NCBI GenBank assembly: GCA_002478145.1
Contig: DLMI01000085.1
Coordinates: 1 to 63,516, forward strand
DNA: 63,516 nt
Source: Acidobacteria bacterium UBA7540
Lineage (GTDB): Bacteria > Acidobacteriota > Terriglobia > UBA7540
Direction: 5' to 3'
The notes beneath the pieces were generated by a model. The model saw only the letters and a list, made by a program, of their open reading frames with translations. It was not told where the DNA came from and searched no databases. Position 1 is the stretch's first letter; each line of letters starts with the position of its first letter. Shown piece after piece: positions 8,188 through 16,420 of the stretch. Both the position numbers and the translations under genes were made by a program.

Positions 8188-9267
8188 TTAGGCGGGAATC
8201 GCCACGCTGGGGTCACGTGTTCGCATTCCTTCCAGGTGGAGCTGGCCGCAGGCGGCGCCAACATCCTGTCCCCGTGAAATGCGAATGTAGGCTCGAATGT
8301 GCCGTTCCGTCAGGAGGCGCTGAAAGGCTAGGACTCTCTCGAGAGGCGCGGGGCGATAATGAAGCTCGGAGCCGGGATTGTAAGGGATAAGGTTGACCTT
8401 GGCGCGCATTCCCCGCAGCAGCTCCGCCACGCGCACGGCATCGGCGTCCGCATCGTTAAAACCGCCCAAAAGGACGTACTCGAAAGTGAGCAGCTCTCGC
8501 GGGCGCAACGGATAGGCGCGGCAGGCGCGCATGAGCTCGCGCAGCGTGTATTTTCGGTTTATCGGCATCAGCTCGGTCCTCTGCTGCTCGTTCGAAGCGT
8601 TGAGCGAGATGGCCAGCTTCGGACGTCTCGGGTCACGGGCAAGGTCGCGCACGCCGGGGATGATGCCCGAGGTGGAAATCGTAATGCGACGAAGCGGAAT
8701 GCCAAGGCCTTGAGGGTCCGCGAAAATCCGGATGGCTTTCATCACTTGGGCGAGATTCAGAAGCGGCTCGCCCATTCCCATGAAGACCAGATTGAGCCTT
8801 GAACGGGGGGGAATCTCGCGGGCTTTTGCCACCGCCAGTACCTGTCCAAGAATCTCACCCGCAGAAAGGTTGCGCTTGAGTCCTAAGAGCGCGGTGAAGC
8901 AAAACCGGCAGTCCAACGCGCAGCCCGCTTGGCTGGAAAGACAAAGCGTGATCCGCTCTTCCTCGGGCATATACACCGTCTCAACGGCGGTGTTGTCCTG
9001 AAGACGCAGCAGGTAGCGGGCGGAGCCATCCTTCGATATGAACTCGCCCTGGACATCGGGATAGGTGATTTCATAATGAGCCGCCAGGGCCTCTCTGAAA
9101 TTCCTGTCGAGGTCCGTCAAGGCGGCCACATCCCTTTCCCGACGATGGTAAAGCGCATGATAGAGCTGGCGACCGTGATAAGGCGCCTTCCCCAGCGACT
9201 GCACCAGTCGTTCCAACTCCTGGCGATTAAGCCCCACAAGGTTATGGCCTGAAGTTCCGGCGTTCAT
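8188..9267 (-). CDS. rlmN: Dual-specificity RNA methyltransferase RlmN
   Basis: RlmN is a radical-SAM enzyme that methylates C2 of A2503 in 23S rRNA and of A37 in some tRNAs. The CxxxCxxC cluster motif is 'CALDCRFC' near residue 115. Flanking motifs are 'ETVYMPEEERITLCLSSQAG' before it and 'NLVFMGMGEPLLN' (the GEP motif) after it. 'ISTSGIIPGV', 'LAISLNA' and 'RGQDVGAACGQL' hold the second catalytic cysteine near the C-terminus. Length (359) is normal. The start ATG at 9267 agrees with the family. The gene is monocistronic, with its terminator shared with pgeF. Confidence 0.95.
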   Translation of the reverse strand: MNAGTSGHNLVGLNRQELERLVQSLGKAPYHGRQLYHALYHRRERDVAALTDLDRNFREALAAHYEITYPDVQGEFISKDGSARYLLRLQDNTAVETVYMPEEERITLCLSSQAGCALDCRFCFTALLGLKRNLSAGEILGQVLAVAKAREIPPRSRLNLVFMGMGEPLLNLAQVMKAIRIFADPQGLGIPLRRITISTSGIIPGVRDLARDPRRPKLAISLNASNEQQRTELMPINRKYTLRELMRACRAYPLRPRELLTFEYVLLGGFNDADADAVRVAELLRGMRAKVNLIPYNPGSELHYRPAPLERVLAFQRLLTERHIRAYIRISRGQDVGAACGQLHLEGMRTRDPSVAIPA

Positions 9268-9394
9268 AGAATGCCCTGATCTTAAGTCATGCTATCATGC
9301 TGACCGGAGCACCTCAAGCCATTGCTTCGAAAACGTCAGGCTAGGAGTGATTATGTGTAAGGCGTGGCTGCCACAGAAGGGCGGCCGATTAGGG

Positions 9395-9422
9395 TTGACA
9401 AATGGCGCCAGAGATAAATAAT
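9395..9422 (+). promoter_or_regulatory. Sigma-70-type promoter for the TetR gene
   Basis: A perfect TTGACA at 9395-9400 is followed 16 bases later by AATAAT at 9417-9422, 32 bases before the TetR start codon. A GGCGCC palindrome lies in the spacer and could serve an operator, which is inference. Confidence 0.55.
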
Positions 9423-9454
9423 CCGTCCAGACGCTTTTTCCCACAGGGGGATTG

Positions 9455-10060
9455 ATGAGCCCACGCAGGGCCAATCCGGAACTGGCGCAGCGCCGCCGCG
9501 AAGCTCTCCAGAGGGCAGGCTACGCGGAAGTCGTGGAGCGGGGGATCGAGGCTACGACGCTGGATTCCGTAGTGGCCAGGGCTGACTCGAGCAAGGGGGG
9601 GGCTCTCTATTATTTCCGGACTAAAGAAGACCTCCTCTTCGGCGTCCTGGAGTGGCTGCTCCGCCAGTTGAACCGCAGCTTGGACGAGGTTGTCCATACT
9701 CAGGAACCGGCGCGCATCCGGCTCGTGGCCGAGCTGGAAGTTCTATTTCACAGCACCGAGGTCAATCGCAAGCTTTATTTGGTCTTCTTCGATTTTGTCA
9801 GCCGCGGTGCACGCTCCGAACGTTTTCGTAAGCTCTTTTCAGAGTTCTTCGGGAAGTGCCGGCAGAGGGATACGAGAATCGTGGAAGACGGAATCAGAGA
9901 GCAGCAATTCCGCCGGGTCAACCCGGTGGATGCGGCTTCCACCATTCGTGCGCTGGTCGACGGTTACTGTCTCCAGTGGTTAATGGGTCCTGAGAACGTA
10001 CCGGTGGAAGTTTACCGCGACCGCTGCCGGGCGGCGCTGGGCGCGTATCTCTTGCGTTGA
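9455..10060 (+). CDS. TetR/AcrR family transcriptional regulator
   Basis: The N-terminal helix-turn-helix is clear: 'LQRAGYAEVVERGIEATTLD' then 'SVVARADSSKGGALYYFRTKEDLLFGVLEW' (given here in two parts), the classic recognition helix followed by the Y-F-x-x-K-E-x-L signature. The C-terminal ligand domain is of the BetI-like (TetR_C_6) type, with 'VFFDFVSRGARSERFRKLF' and 'IRALVDGYCLQWLMGP'. The ATG at 9455 follows a run of five G; a TTG one codon earlier is possible. The ligand is unknown. No transporter or enzyme is adjacent downstream, and the divergent neighbour is rlmN, so the regulated target may be elsewhere. Autoregulation is plausible. Confidence 0.88.
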   Translation: MSPRRANPELAQRRREALQRAGYAEVVERGIEATTLDSVVARADSSKGGALYYFRTKEDLLFGVLEWLLRQLNRSLDEVVHTQEPARIRLVAELEVLFHSTEVNRKLYLVFFDFVSRGARSERFRKLFSEFFGKCRQRDTRIVEDGIREQQFRRVNPVDAASTIRALVDGYCLQWLMGPENVPVEVYRDRCRAALGAYLLR

Positions 10061-10461
10061 CCAAAGAGCAGTGATGCCGCAGACCGGGAACGCGTGAGGA
10101 GCGGAAACACCGGAGACGGAAGGCAGCAGGCAGTGTTTTCCCCTCGACCACCCGCTGCCCGGCCAGAAATACCTGAACCCCTATTTCCCAAATCAACTCT
10201 TTCCTGCGCAGCTTCGCGCGTCCGCCACCATCCGTGTTTATGCGGGTTTGAACGCGGTGCAGACACCCTAGAGGTGTACCCGCCGCGGCAACCTAATTGG
10301 CCCGGACATTTGGTGTGCTAGCAAGTGTCGTCGCCGATGGGCTTGACCGTGCGCCAGGGTGGTGAGACAATGCACGCAGCCGTCTTCCGAAATAAACCCG
10401 TCAGGCGCGGTGCGTTCGCCGCCGGATCATCGAGTTGGCTGACGGGGACCTGGAGGTTGTC
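10061..10461. other. Gene-free stretch
   Basis: I see no gene, no clear repeat and no strong promoter in these 400 bases. GGAGG before the ATG at 10462 is the only clear signal. Confidence 0.5.
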
Positions 10462-11331
10462 ATGAGACGCGGTAGCGCAATTCCAAACATCTCAACTGAG
10501 TATTTCCAGCGGGATGGTAAGTGGGCTTGGCTGGGTACGGTCTTCATGCTTGTTTATCTTTCAACTCCCGCGCCTGCGGCGCAGGTGCGTGTCATCCAAG
10601 GGCAGATGGTGCTTCTCAAGCTCCACAATATGCTGACCACGGAAAACGTAGTCAAAGGCGACCCGATAGATTTTGATGTTGCCGAAGACGTAGTGGTGGC
10701 AAGCCATGTGGTAATCGAGAAGGGAGCTCCGGCGCGAGGGAAGGTGGTTGAAGTGAAGGGCGCAGGAAAGAGAAACGCGAAGGACGCCTCGGTGACTTTC
10801 CAGTTTGTGTCTGTCCGCTCCGTGGATAGTCAAGATATTTCGCTCCGGGCACGCTCCGACAAACCCAAGAAAGCAGAATCCAAAGGGAATGAGATTGAGG
10901 CCAAGGACCCGCTTCCCGGCTATGCCCAGCGCGTGATTGGGGCTGAAAAAGGGAAGGAATACCCAGCTTATGTCGATGCTTCAGCTACTGTGAACGCTCC
11001 TGATACCCCGGTCGCTCCGCCCCCGATCACACCCGTGGCCACCACACCACAAACGCCGGCGAACCCCCAGAGGGAAACTCCGCCCGCGGCTTCTACCCCT
11101 TCGATTGCAGTGCCGGAAGAGCCCGCTTTGGTGAACTTTAACAGTGATCCCCAGGGAGCGGATATTCTGATTGACGGCGCCTTGGTTGGGAACACCCCCT
11201 CTACACTGCACGTTGATGCGGGGCACCATGTCATCCAGTTGCGAATAGGTGGGTATCGCCCCTGGACGCGCAATATGGTAGTCGAGCCGGGCTCGTCCCC
11301 TTCGATTCGCGCCACTCTGGAAAAGCAGTGA
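10462..11331 (+). CDS. Secreted PEGA-domain protein (paralogue 1)
   Basis: The start at 10462 is set by GGAGG at 5 bases. A signal peptide is present, ending about 'TPAPAAQ'. The middle domain ('GQMVLLKLHNMLTTENVVKG', then 'VVIEKGAPARGKVVE') resembles the beta-rich module found in many acidobacterial exported proteins that set a 'cost' or 'value' range. A Pro/Thr-rich linker covers about residues 190-225. The C-terminal PEGA domain is unmistakable: 'VNFNSDPQGADILIDGALVG' then 'TPSTLHVDAGHHVIQLRIGG'. PEGA domains are small beta folds at the cell surface. The gene is followed after 70 bases by a paralogue with the same architecture. Precise role unknown. Confidence 0.8.
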   Translation: MRRGSAIPNISTEYFQRDGKWAWLGTVFMLVYLSTPAPAAQVRVIQGQMVLLKLHNMLTTENVVKGDPIDFDVAEDVVVASHVVIEKGAPARGKVVEVKGAGKRNAKDASVTFQFVSVRSVDSQDISLRARSDKPKKAESKGNEIEAKDPLPGYAQRVIGAEKGKEYPAYVDASATVNAPDTPVAPPPITPVATTPQTPANPQRETPPAASTPSIAVPEEPALVNFNSDPQGADILIDGALVGNTPSTLHVDAGHHVIQLRIGGYRPWTRNMVVEPGSSPSIRATLEKQ

Positions 11332-11401
11332 ACGGGCGGGATTGGGGTGGGACCGGGCTGCTGGAGAGATACGGAAAGAATATTCGGAGTTGGAGGGTAT
11401 C

Positions 11402-12289
11402 GTGAAGGTGAAGCATTCGATTGGAATGGTTCTTGTCTGCATGCTGATCCCGAGTTGCCTGGCTTTCGCCCAGCGGGTGCGCCTGCCTGACGGGACTGCC
11501 GTGCGCGTGCGTTTGAAGGCTGACCTCACGAGTGACCAGGTCGAGGAGGGCACACGGGTGGATTTCGAGGTCGCCCGTCCCGTGATCATCCAGGGAATGA
11601 CCGTGATCCCGGTAGGAGCTGTTTCGTGGGGCGCCGTTCAGAGTGTTAAGAAGGGGAAATTCATCAAGTTTGACATCGAAGGCGTCAGGTTGCCGGACCT
11701 TACTGCTGTCAAGCTGCGCACAGTGGGCGGGAGAGCCAAGAACCCTGCGCAGGATCAGATCAAGGTTGAGGCGAGTTTTAAGGGTGGGGTTGGAGCGCCG
11801 AAAGGAACCGAATACATAGCGTATGTCAATGAGGATCGAGAAGTAGCAGTGGCTGCGCAGCCCAGCATCCCCGCACTCACCCCTACGCCCACGCCTGCTG
11901 AGACGATGGCTCCCACGCCTGCGCAAGTGGTAGAGCCAACGCCTTCGACAGCTACACCGGCCGTGACCTACCCAAAGCCAGCGGCGCCACCAGCGGTAAC
12001 CACCCCAGCGGCGTCTGCGACATCCCCCGCGATTTCGCCGGGCCAATCGGCGGCGCCGCTCGCCAACGTCGAGAGGGCCACGGTGGAGTGTTTCTCCGAT
12101 CCCTCCGCCGCCGACATCCTGATCGACGGGGAATTCTATGGCAACACCCCCTCGATCTTGAAGGTACCGGTTGGCAAACACCAGTTGGAAATTCAGCTTT
12201 CCGGCTATAAGACGCACTCGATACCGCTGATCCTAGAGCCAGGTACGGAGATTCGTACCATCCGCGCCAGTCTCGAACCAAAGGAATAG
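11402..12289 (+). CDS. Secreted PEGA-domain protein (paralogue 2)
   Basis: The GTG at 11402 is chosen because GGAGG precedes it by 5 bases and a signal peptide follows at once ('IGMVLVCMLIPSCLAFAQ'). The architecture is the same as the preceding gene: a beta-rich domain ('GTAVRVRLKADLTSDQVEEG', 'GMTVIPVGAVSWGAVQ'), a long Ala/Pro/Thr linker of about 75 residues, and a C-terminal PEGA domain ('ECFSDPSAADILIDGEFYGN', 'VPVGKHQLEIQLSGYKTH'). Tandem duplication of one ancestral gene is likely, although the linkers have diverged. The two probably share one transcript. The linker suggests that the PEGA domain is held away from the membrane or wall. Confidence 0.82.
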   Translation: MKVKHSIGMVLVCMLIPSCLAFAQRVRLPDGTAVRVRLKADLTSDQVEEGTRVDFEVARPVIIQGMTVIPVGAVSWGAVQSVKKGKFIKFDIEGVRLPDLTAVKLRTVGGRAKNPAQDQIKVEASFKGGVGAPKGTEYIAYVNEDREVAVAAQPSIPALTPTPTPAETMAPTPAQVVEPTPSTATPAVTYPKPAAPPAVTTPAASATSPAISPGQSAAPLANVERATVECFSDPSAADILIDGEFYGNTPSILKVPVGKHQLEIQLSGYKTHSIPLILEPGTEIRTIRASLEPKE

Positions 12290-12324
12290 TCCGCTCCTGC
12301 ATCCTCACTCCAGTTGGACCGGAA

Positions 12325-13014
12325 ATGTTGTCCAGGGCACTGTCGCTTCTATTTATGCTGTTCTTGGTTGTCGGCGTTCCGGTTCTTTCCTTATCAACCG
12401 CGCGCGACAGCCAAGTCCGTCAGATGCCGCGGCTCGCACTTTACATCTCTGCGGCGATTTCACAGTGGGTGCTGGCGGGTTTGGGGCTGCTCATCTTCTT
12501 TCTCAGCTCGCTGAGTGCTTTTTCCGTAGGCTTCCGAACGCTCGGGCCCGTCGCCGCGCTCACCTGGGCAGGTGCTCTGGTTGCATTGTCTGTGGCCGGC
12601 ATTCGCCTGGGCCTTTTCCTTGAACTCCGTGGGTGGTGGCCGCCGGAAGCGGAACTGGTCTACCTGTTGATTCCCAAGACCCGCCAGGAAAAGTTCTGGT
12701 CGGTGCTGCTCCTGGCGCCCACGGCCGCTCTTTGCGAGGAATTCTTGTATCGCGGCTTCCTCCTCGCTCAACTTACTCAATGGCTGCGTTCGGGCGCATG
12801 GGCGTGGGCTGCTTCATCGCTGGCCTTCGGGCTGGCGCACGTTTATCAAGGTTGGAACGGAATGGTAAGAGCGTCTCTGCTGGGAGCGCTGCTGGCATAT
12901 CCCGTCATCCATTGCGGAAGCCTTTATCCTTCCATGCTGGCGCATGGGCTGATCGACGCCCTGGCGTTTGCGTGGCTGGGTCCAAAATTCCTGCCGCCAG
13001 AATCGGTTGCCTGA
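12325..13014 (+). CDS. CPBP family intramembrane metalloprotease
   Basis: This 229-residue integral membrane protein has about six to seven hydrophobic segments. The CAAX-protease/bacteriocin-processing (Abi, CPBP) signature is complete: 'LCEEFLYRGFLLA' (EExxxR) near residue 137, 'ASSLAFGLAHVYQG' with its histidine near 170, and a third motif 'YPSMLAHGLIDALAF' with a further histidine. These residues bind the catalytic zinc in the membrane. Substrates in bacteria are mostly unknown. It follows the two PEGA genes by 35 bases and may be co-transcribed. The 3' side is bordered by an inverted-repeat element. Confidence 0.88.
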   Translation: MLSRALSLLFMLFLVVGVPVLSLSTARDSQVRQMPRLALYISAAISQWVLAGLGLLIFFLSSLSAFSVGFRTLGPVAALTWAGALVALSVAGIRLGLFLELRGWWPPEAELVYLLIPKTRQEKFWSVLLLAPTAALCEEFLYRGFLLAQLTQWLRSGAWAWAASSLAFGLAHVYQGWNGMVRASLLGALLAYPVIHCGSLYPSMLAHGLIDALAFAWLGPKFLPPESVA

Positions 13015-13024
13015 GCCTCCCGCT

Positions 13025-13108
13025 GTCATTCCGAGCGAAGCGAGGAATCTCGCGCCGGTCTGTGGATCAAGGACTCAGAGCGAGATTCCTCGCTTCGCTC
13101 GGAATGAC
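13025..13108. repeat. MITE-like element family 1, copy 2 (core only)
   Basis: A 28-bp perfect inverted repeat beginning GTCATTCCGAGCGAAGCG (13025-13052 with 13081-13108) surrounds a 28-base loop. No outer terminal repeats are seen here. It starts 10 bases after the protease stop and could also act as a terminator. Confidence 0.8.
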
Positions 13109-13158
13109 ACCCTCGCGGTACGGAAGACGGGACAGGGAACGGCCTAATTCTCATGCCC

Positions 13159-13186
13159 TCCCTGTTCCCTATTCCCTGTTCCCTGC
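13159..13186. repeat. Heptamer array, four units (TCCCTGT type)
   Basis: Four perfectly phased 7-base words (TCCCTGT, TCCCTAT, TCCCTGT, TCCCTGC) end at the base before the stop codon of the leftward small gene. A short complementary word (GGGACAGGGAAC) lies at about 13127-13138. Confidence 0.75.
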
Positions 13187-13369
13187 TTATGCCCCACCGT
13201 CGGAAACAGGCGCCAGCTTGTAAACGATTTCAGCGTCCTCGAGTAGCTCCTCCGCAACCTTCAGACACGCCACACGCAGGCACTTGGTGTCCAAGCAGGT
13301 CGGACAATTCACAATAATGCGGTCAAAGAGGTAATCTGCGAGATCTTGCTCGCCAAAAGTGTGGGCCAT
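13187..13369 (-). CDS. Small Cys-rich hypothetical protein, 60 aa
   Basis: The ATG at 13369 follows GGAGG at nine bases, a strong site. The protein is acidic with four cysteines, in 'VNCPTCLDTKCLRVACLKV'. The spacing C-x2-C-x4-C-x4-C suggests metal binding, possibly a small zinc- or iron-sulphur-binding fold. I do not recognise a family. It is transcribed away from the zinc-ribbon-like gene at 13541, so the 170 bases between them probably hold divergent promoters. Confidence 0.55.
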   Translation of the reverse strand: MAHTFGEQDLADYLFDRIIVNCPTCLDTKCLRVACLKVAEELLEDAEIVYKLAPVSDGGA

Positions 13370-13540
13370 ACGACTGGTCCTCCGCTCATAGAAAAACCTA
13401 AAAGACTGCGTGAGTCCTGCCCCCAGCGCATTATACGCCTGTTAGGGAAAAGTGTGCTAATGCTTTCTCGCCGGACAAGGCGTCCCTGTCCTCAAATGCG
13501 TGTGGAGTTGCAGGACAAATCCGGCTAAGATAGGCAAGGT

Positions 13541-13813
13541 ATGGATGAGCGTGAATTTTTTGATGAAAATGAGACACTGAAACCTGCCACTCTCTCCTGC
13601 CTGTTTTGTCACCAGACAGATACCTACGAGATTCGGTGGTTGGTGCGCACAAAGAGGAAGAAGCTTCCAGGTAACGCGGACGAACGAGATCGGGCGCGCT
13701 TTGCCAAGTCAAGGAATTATATGCTGCGGCGAGACGATTTCGTCCAATGTAAGAACCTCCGCTGCCGAAAGCGCTTTGAGATTTCAGGTATTCAGTCGGT
13801 AGTCTTTTTGTGA
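13541..13813 (+). CDS. Small zinc-ribbon-like protein, 90 aa
   Basis: The gene encodes 90 residues with two pairs of cysteines, 'LSCLFCHQT' near residue 20 and 'QCKNLRCRKRFEI' near residue 72, a spacing typical of a zinc ribbon with a long insert of basic residues. An AAGGT lies just upstream of the ATG. The insert ('RTKRKKLPGNADERDRARF') is strongly charged and might contact nucleic acid or protein. No family name can be given. It is divergent from the 60-residue Cys-rich gene. Confidence 0.55.
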   Translation: MDEREFFDENETLKPATLSCLFCHQTDTYEIRWLVRTKRKKLPGNADERDRARFAKSRNYMLRRDDFVQCKNLRCRKRFEISGIQSVVFL

Positions 13814-13879
13814 TCGTACGCTTCCGGGGATGTGCCTGACGTATTGCTGATAGGTCAGATGAACCCTAGTTGCGCCCGC

Positions 13880-15388
13880 TTACTTCCCCTGTGACACCTC
13901 TTGCACAGTAGGTAGCTTGGAAACATCCCATCCGCCGCCCAGCGCTTCGATCAGAACGACGCTGGCGCTCATGCGGCGCGTCAGAATACTCCGGGCCTGC
14001 ACCTGGTCTTGCAGAAGAATGGCTTGCTCGGTGATGACGGTGAGGTAGTTGACGGTGCCGGCCTTGTACTGGTAAGTGGAAATATCCAGCGAATTTTGGG
14101 CGGCTTTTACGGCATTGTCCTCGGCTTGCGCTTCTTTCTCGAGCACGCGCAGCGCCGCCAGATTATCCTCGACTTGCTGGAAGCCTGTGAGAACGGTCTG
14201 GCGATAATTGGCCACCGTGGCGTCATAGGCAGCCAGGGTCTGACCAAGCGCTGCGCGGCGCCTGCCAGCATCGTACAGGGTCTCCGCCAACTGCGGCCCG
14301 ACGGACCAAAAACGGCTTGGCCAGGAGATCCACCTTAAGAAGCGGGAGCTTTCAACGCCTGCCGCGCCGCTGATGGTCAGGGTTGGGTAATAAGCAGCTT
14401 TGGCGATGCCGATCTGCTCGTTGGCCTGGGCCATCTGCCGTTCGGCGGCGGCGATATCGGGCCGGCGCTCCAGCAGGGTGGAAGGAAGTCCCACCGGCAC
14501 GGGTGGCGGTGTGATCTTGATGGAATGGTAAGAGATGGAAAGCTCCGCGGGGGGCTTGCCCGCCAGGACGGCAATGGCGTGCTCGTACTGTGCGCGCGCC
14601 ACATCGTAATCGATCAACTGGGCCCGCGCGGTTTCCAGTTGGGTCTGCGCCTGCGCAACGTCCGAGCCCGACGCCACGCCACTATTAAACCTGTCTTGCG
14701 TGAGCTTGAGGTAATCCTGATAGGACTTCACGGTGGTATCGAGTAATTCTTTTTCGCCATCCGTGCCGCGCAACTCAAAGTAATCCTGCGCAAGTTCCGC
14801 CTGGTAAGACAATCGTGCGTTCTCCAACTGGGCGGCGCTGACTTGTGCGGCCTCCGCGCTAGCCCGAATACTGCGCCGGATACTTCCCCAAATATCGGCT
14901 TGGTACGACACGTCCACCGGCACGTCGTAGGTGGTGGAGCTCGGTAGACCGGTGAGCACCGAATACGAGTTCACAATGGAAGGAGCGGCGGAAACGGTCG
15001 GGTACAGGTTCGAGCGTGCGATGCGCACGGCGAATTTAGCCTCGCGGAATTGGGCCTCCGCCGCCAGCAGATTCTGGTTGGAGATGCTCACCTGTTCTTC
15101 CAGGGCATTGAGCTCCGGGTCGCTATAGATTTCCCACCACTTGCCGCGCGCCAGGGCGTCGCTGGGCTGGGCCTGTTTCCAGCCCTTCATCTCCTGGGAG
15201 TTGTCGGTCGGCGGTTCCTTATACGCCGGAGGAACGGGAGCGGTGGGCCTTTGATACTTCGGCCCGATCATGCAGGCGCTCGAGAAGAGCAGTAGGCAGA
15301 AGGCGGTAGGCAGCAGCCAGACAACAGTAGGCAGCATGCAGCGGGCTGCCTTTTGGACTCCGAGAACGATTGCCGTTCTATGGTTCAT
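13880..15388 (-). CDS. RND efflux outer-membrane factor lipoprotein (NodT/OprM type)
   Basis: This TolC-like outer-membrane channel completes the tripartite pump encoded upstream on the same strand. A lipobox is visible ('LLLFSSAC') near residue 39, so it is probably lipid-anchored. The family opener 'MIGPKYQRPTAPVPPAY' follows. Two OEP domains contain 'ARGKWWEIYSDPELNALEEQ', 'DVSYQADIWGSIRRSIRAS' (the D-x-x-G signature) and 'RRPDIAAAERQMAQANEQIG'. Length (502) is normal for the most upstream ATG. An alternative ATG at 15337 gives a more ordinary signal peptide. The codons for the N-terminal region lie in an array of 7-base words (15290-15345), and the 5' edge (15382-15402) also repeats TGGTTCA. 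That is unusual inside a coding sequence. Confidence 0.9.
   Translation of the reverse strand: MNHRTAIVLGVQKAARCMLPTVVWLLPTAFCLLLFSSACMIGPKYQRPTAPVPPAYKEPPTDNSQEMKGWKQAQPSDALARGKWWEIYSDPELNALEEQVSISNQNLLAAEAQFREAKFAVRIARSNLYPTVSAAPSIVNSYSVLTGLPSSTTYDVPVDVSYQADIWGSIRRSIRASAEAAQVSAAQLENARLSYQAELAQDYFELRGTDGEKELLDTTVKSYQDYLKLTQDRFNSGVASGSDVAQAQTQLETARAQLIDYDVARAQYEHAIAVLAGKPPAELSISYHSIKITPPPVPVGLPSTLLERRPDIAAAERQMAQANEQIGIAKAAYYPTLTISGAAGVESSRFLRWISWPSRFWSVGPQLAETLYDAGRRRAALGQTLAAYDATVANYRQTVLTGFQQVEDNLAALRVLEKEAQAEDNAVKAAQNSLDISTYQYKAGTVNYLTVITEQAILLQDQVQARSILTRRMSASVVLIEALGGGWDVSKLPTVQEVSQGK
15290..15345. repeat. Heptamer array, eight units (CAGTAGG type)
   Basis: Eight contiguous 7-base words starting CAG or CGG (for example CAGTAGG, CAGAAGG) run without phase loss. 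They fall in the signal-peptide codons of the outer-membrane factor. The complementary array is at 16393-16420, on the other side of the MazF module. Confidence 0.8.
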
Positions 15389-15516
15389 GGTTCATGGCTC
15401 GTATTTGTGAGGATATTTGCAAGACCGGTCGTGCTCGGCGCAGGTCCAGACTCACGGCCGTTGGCCTACATAATCTATCAACGCCTGGAGTTCGATTGTA
15501 GGCGCGCCGCCCAAGT

Positions 15517-15852
15517 CTAACGGCGGATGCTCAGGTGTAAGAGGATTGCGTCTTCCACCGCTCGAAGATCGGCAGGCGAAAGCACGCCCATCCGGTTCTG
15601 AAGTCGCTCTCTGGCTGCCGTCGTAATCTGGTTAGCCATGGCCTTGGCCTCTCTCCCTTCTACCTGAACCAGCACTTCGCTCGGGTAGACCTTGCCCGTG
15701 CGGCTGGTGAGAGGCACGACCGCGACGCGATTCAGCACCGCATTAGCAGCGTTGTTGCTAACGATGACGGCCGGCCTGGTCTTGCGGACTTCTCCACCAA
15801 CCGATGGCCCAAAAGAGACCCACCAGACGTCACCCCTCTTGAGGGATTGCAT
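15517..15852 (-). CDS. MazF/PemK-type mRNA interferase toxin
   Basis: The 111-residue protein has the PemK/MazF fold: 'KRGDVWWVSFGPSVGGEVRK' (N-terminal GDVW and G-E motif), 'TRPAVIVSNNAAN' (the RPAVI strand with catalytic arginine) and 'VVPLTSRTGKVYPSEVLV' (the TS motif). 'MANQITTAARERL' and the C-terminal helix complete it. MazF toxins cleave mRNA at short sequences. The start overlaps the upstream gene by 23 bases, so it is translated together with a putative antitoxin of unusual type. The module sits between the last RND gene and the outer-membrane factor of an efflux operon and is bracketed by heptamer arrays, which suggests that it arrived as an insertion. Confidence 0.9.
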   Translation of the reverse strand: MQSLKRGDVWWVSFGPSVGGEVRKTRPAVIVSNNAANAVLNRVAVVPLTSRTGKVYPSEVLVQVEGREAKAMANQITTAARERLQNRMGVLSPADLRAVEDAILLHLSIRR

Positions 15853-16198
15853 CCCCGATCAGTCCTTCGCACCATTCTAGCGCTTCGGCTTCGTGTTCCT
15901 GGTCATTAGCCATTTCACGGTAGCCTTCTAGCAACCCGCCCTCTTGCGAATTCGCGAGTTGCTCGACCTGCTCTCGCAGCCCGGCAGAGAGCTCATGCGG
16001 GACAAAGAACCAGGTTTGGCGGCCATGCGATTGGGGATTCCCGCTGTAGTCTTCGCTCCCATTCCACCGGATTCCCAGCCATTCCCCGTCAGTGGAGTCT
16101 AGAAGCGCGACAGACCATCCCCCTGCGTTGTAAAGGACATCCACCGACCTGATGCGATTCCTAGGTGAAACCACGGTTATTGGATCGACGTACGCCAT
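15830..16198 (-). CDS. Putative antitoxin partner of MazF, unrecognised family
   Basis: The ATG at 16198 follows CGGAGGTGCGAG. The 122-residue protein overlaps the toxin start by 23 bases, the standard layout of a toxin-antitoxin pair. Its sequence is not AbrB, ribbon-helix-helix, Phd or HTH. It has 'SPRNRIRSVDVLYNAGGWSV', then 'LGIRWNGSEDYSGNPQSHGR' and 'WFFVPHELSAGLREQVEQL', followed by an acidic C-terminal 40 residues. That pattern occurs in uncharacterised small proteins. The acidic tail could occupy the basic groove of MazF, as known antitoxins do, which is inference. The open frame continues 44 codons upstream (to a TAG near 16341) without a start codon, with codon use that looks coding. 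The N-terminus may therefore have been cut away from a longer gene. Confidence 0.6.
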   Translation of the reverse strand: MAYVDPITVVSPRNRIRSVDVLYNAGGWSVALLDSTDGEWLGIRWNGSEDYSGNPQSHGRQTWFFVPHELSAGLREQVEQLANSQEGGLLEGYREMANDQEHEAEALEWCEGLIGDAIPQEG

Positions 16199-16392
16199 CT
16201 CGCACCTCCGTCTACATGATACGCCTTCGGTAGCTACGCGTCGAGCTATTTTTTTAGCTATCTCACTAGCTGCCTTCCGGCGTGTCTCGACCTCCGATTC
16301 GGCTGCCGGTCGTGCCTCTCTCGTTGGACGTTTGCTCTAAACAGCCTGAAGTGCTTGCAACGCCGTCACGCGGGCTTAGTTCGTGCAGGCCA

Positions 16393-16420
16393 CTTACTGC
16401 CTGCTGCCAACTGCCTGACT
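16393..16420. repeat. Heptamer array, four units (CTTACTG type)
   Basis: Four phased 7-base words (CTTACTG, CCTGCTG, CCAACTG, CCTGACT) abut the stop codon of the RND gene. Unit by unit they are the reverse complement of the array at 15290-15345, so the two arrays form an inverted pair around the MazF module. Confidence 0.75.
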
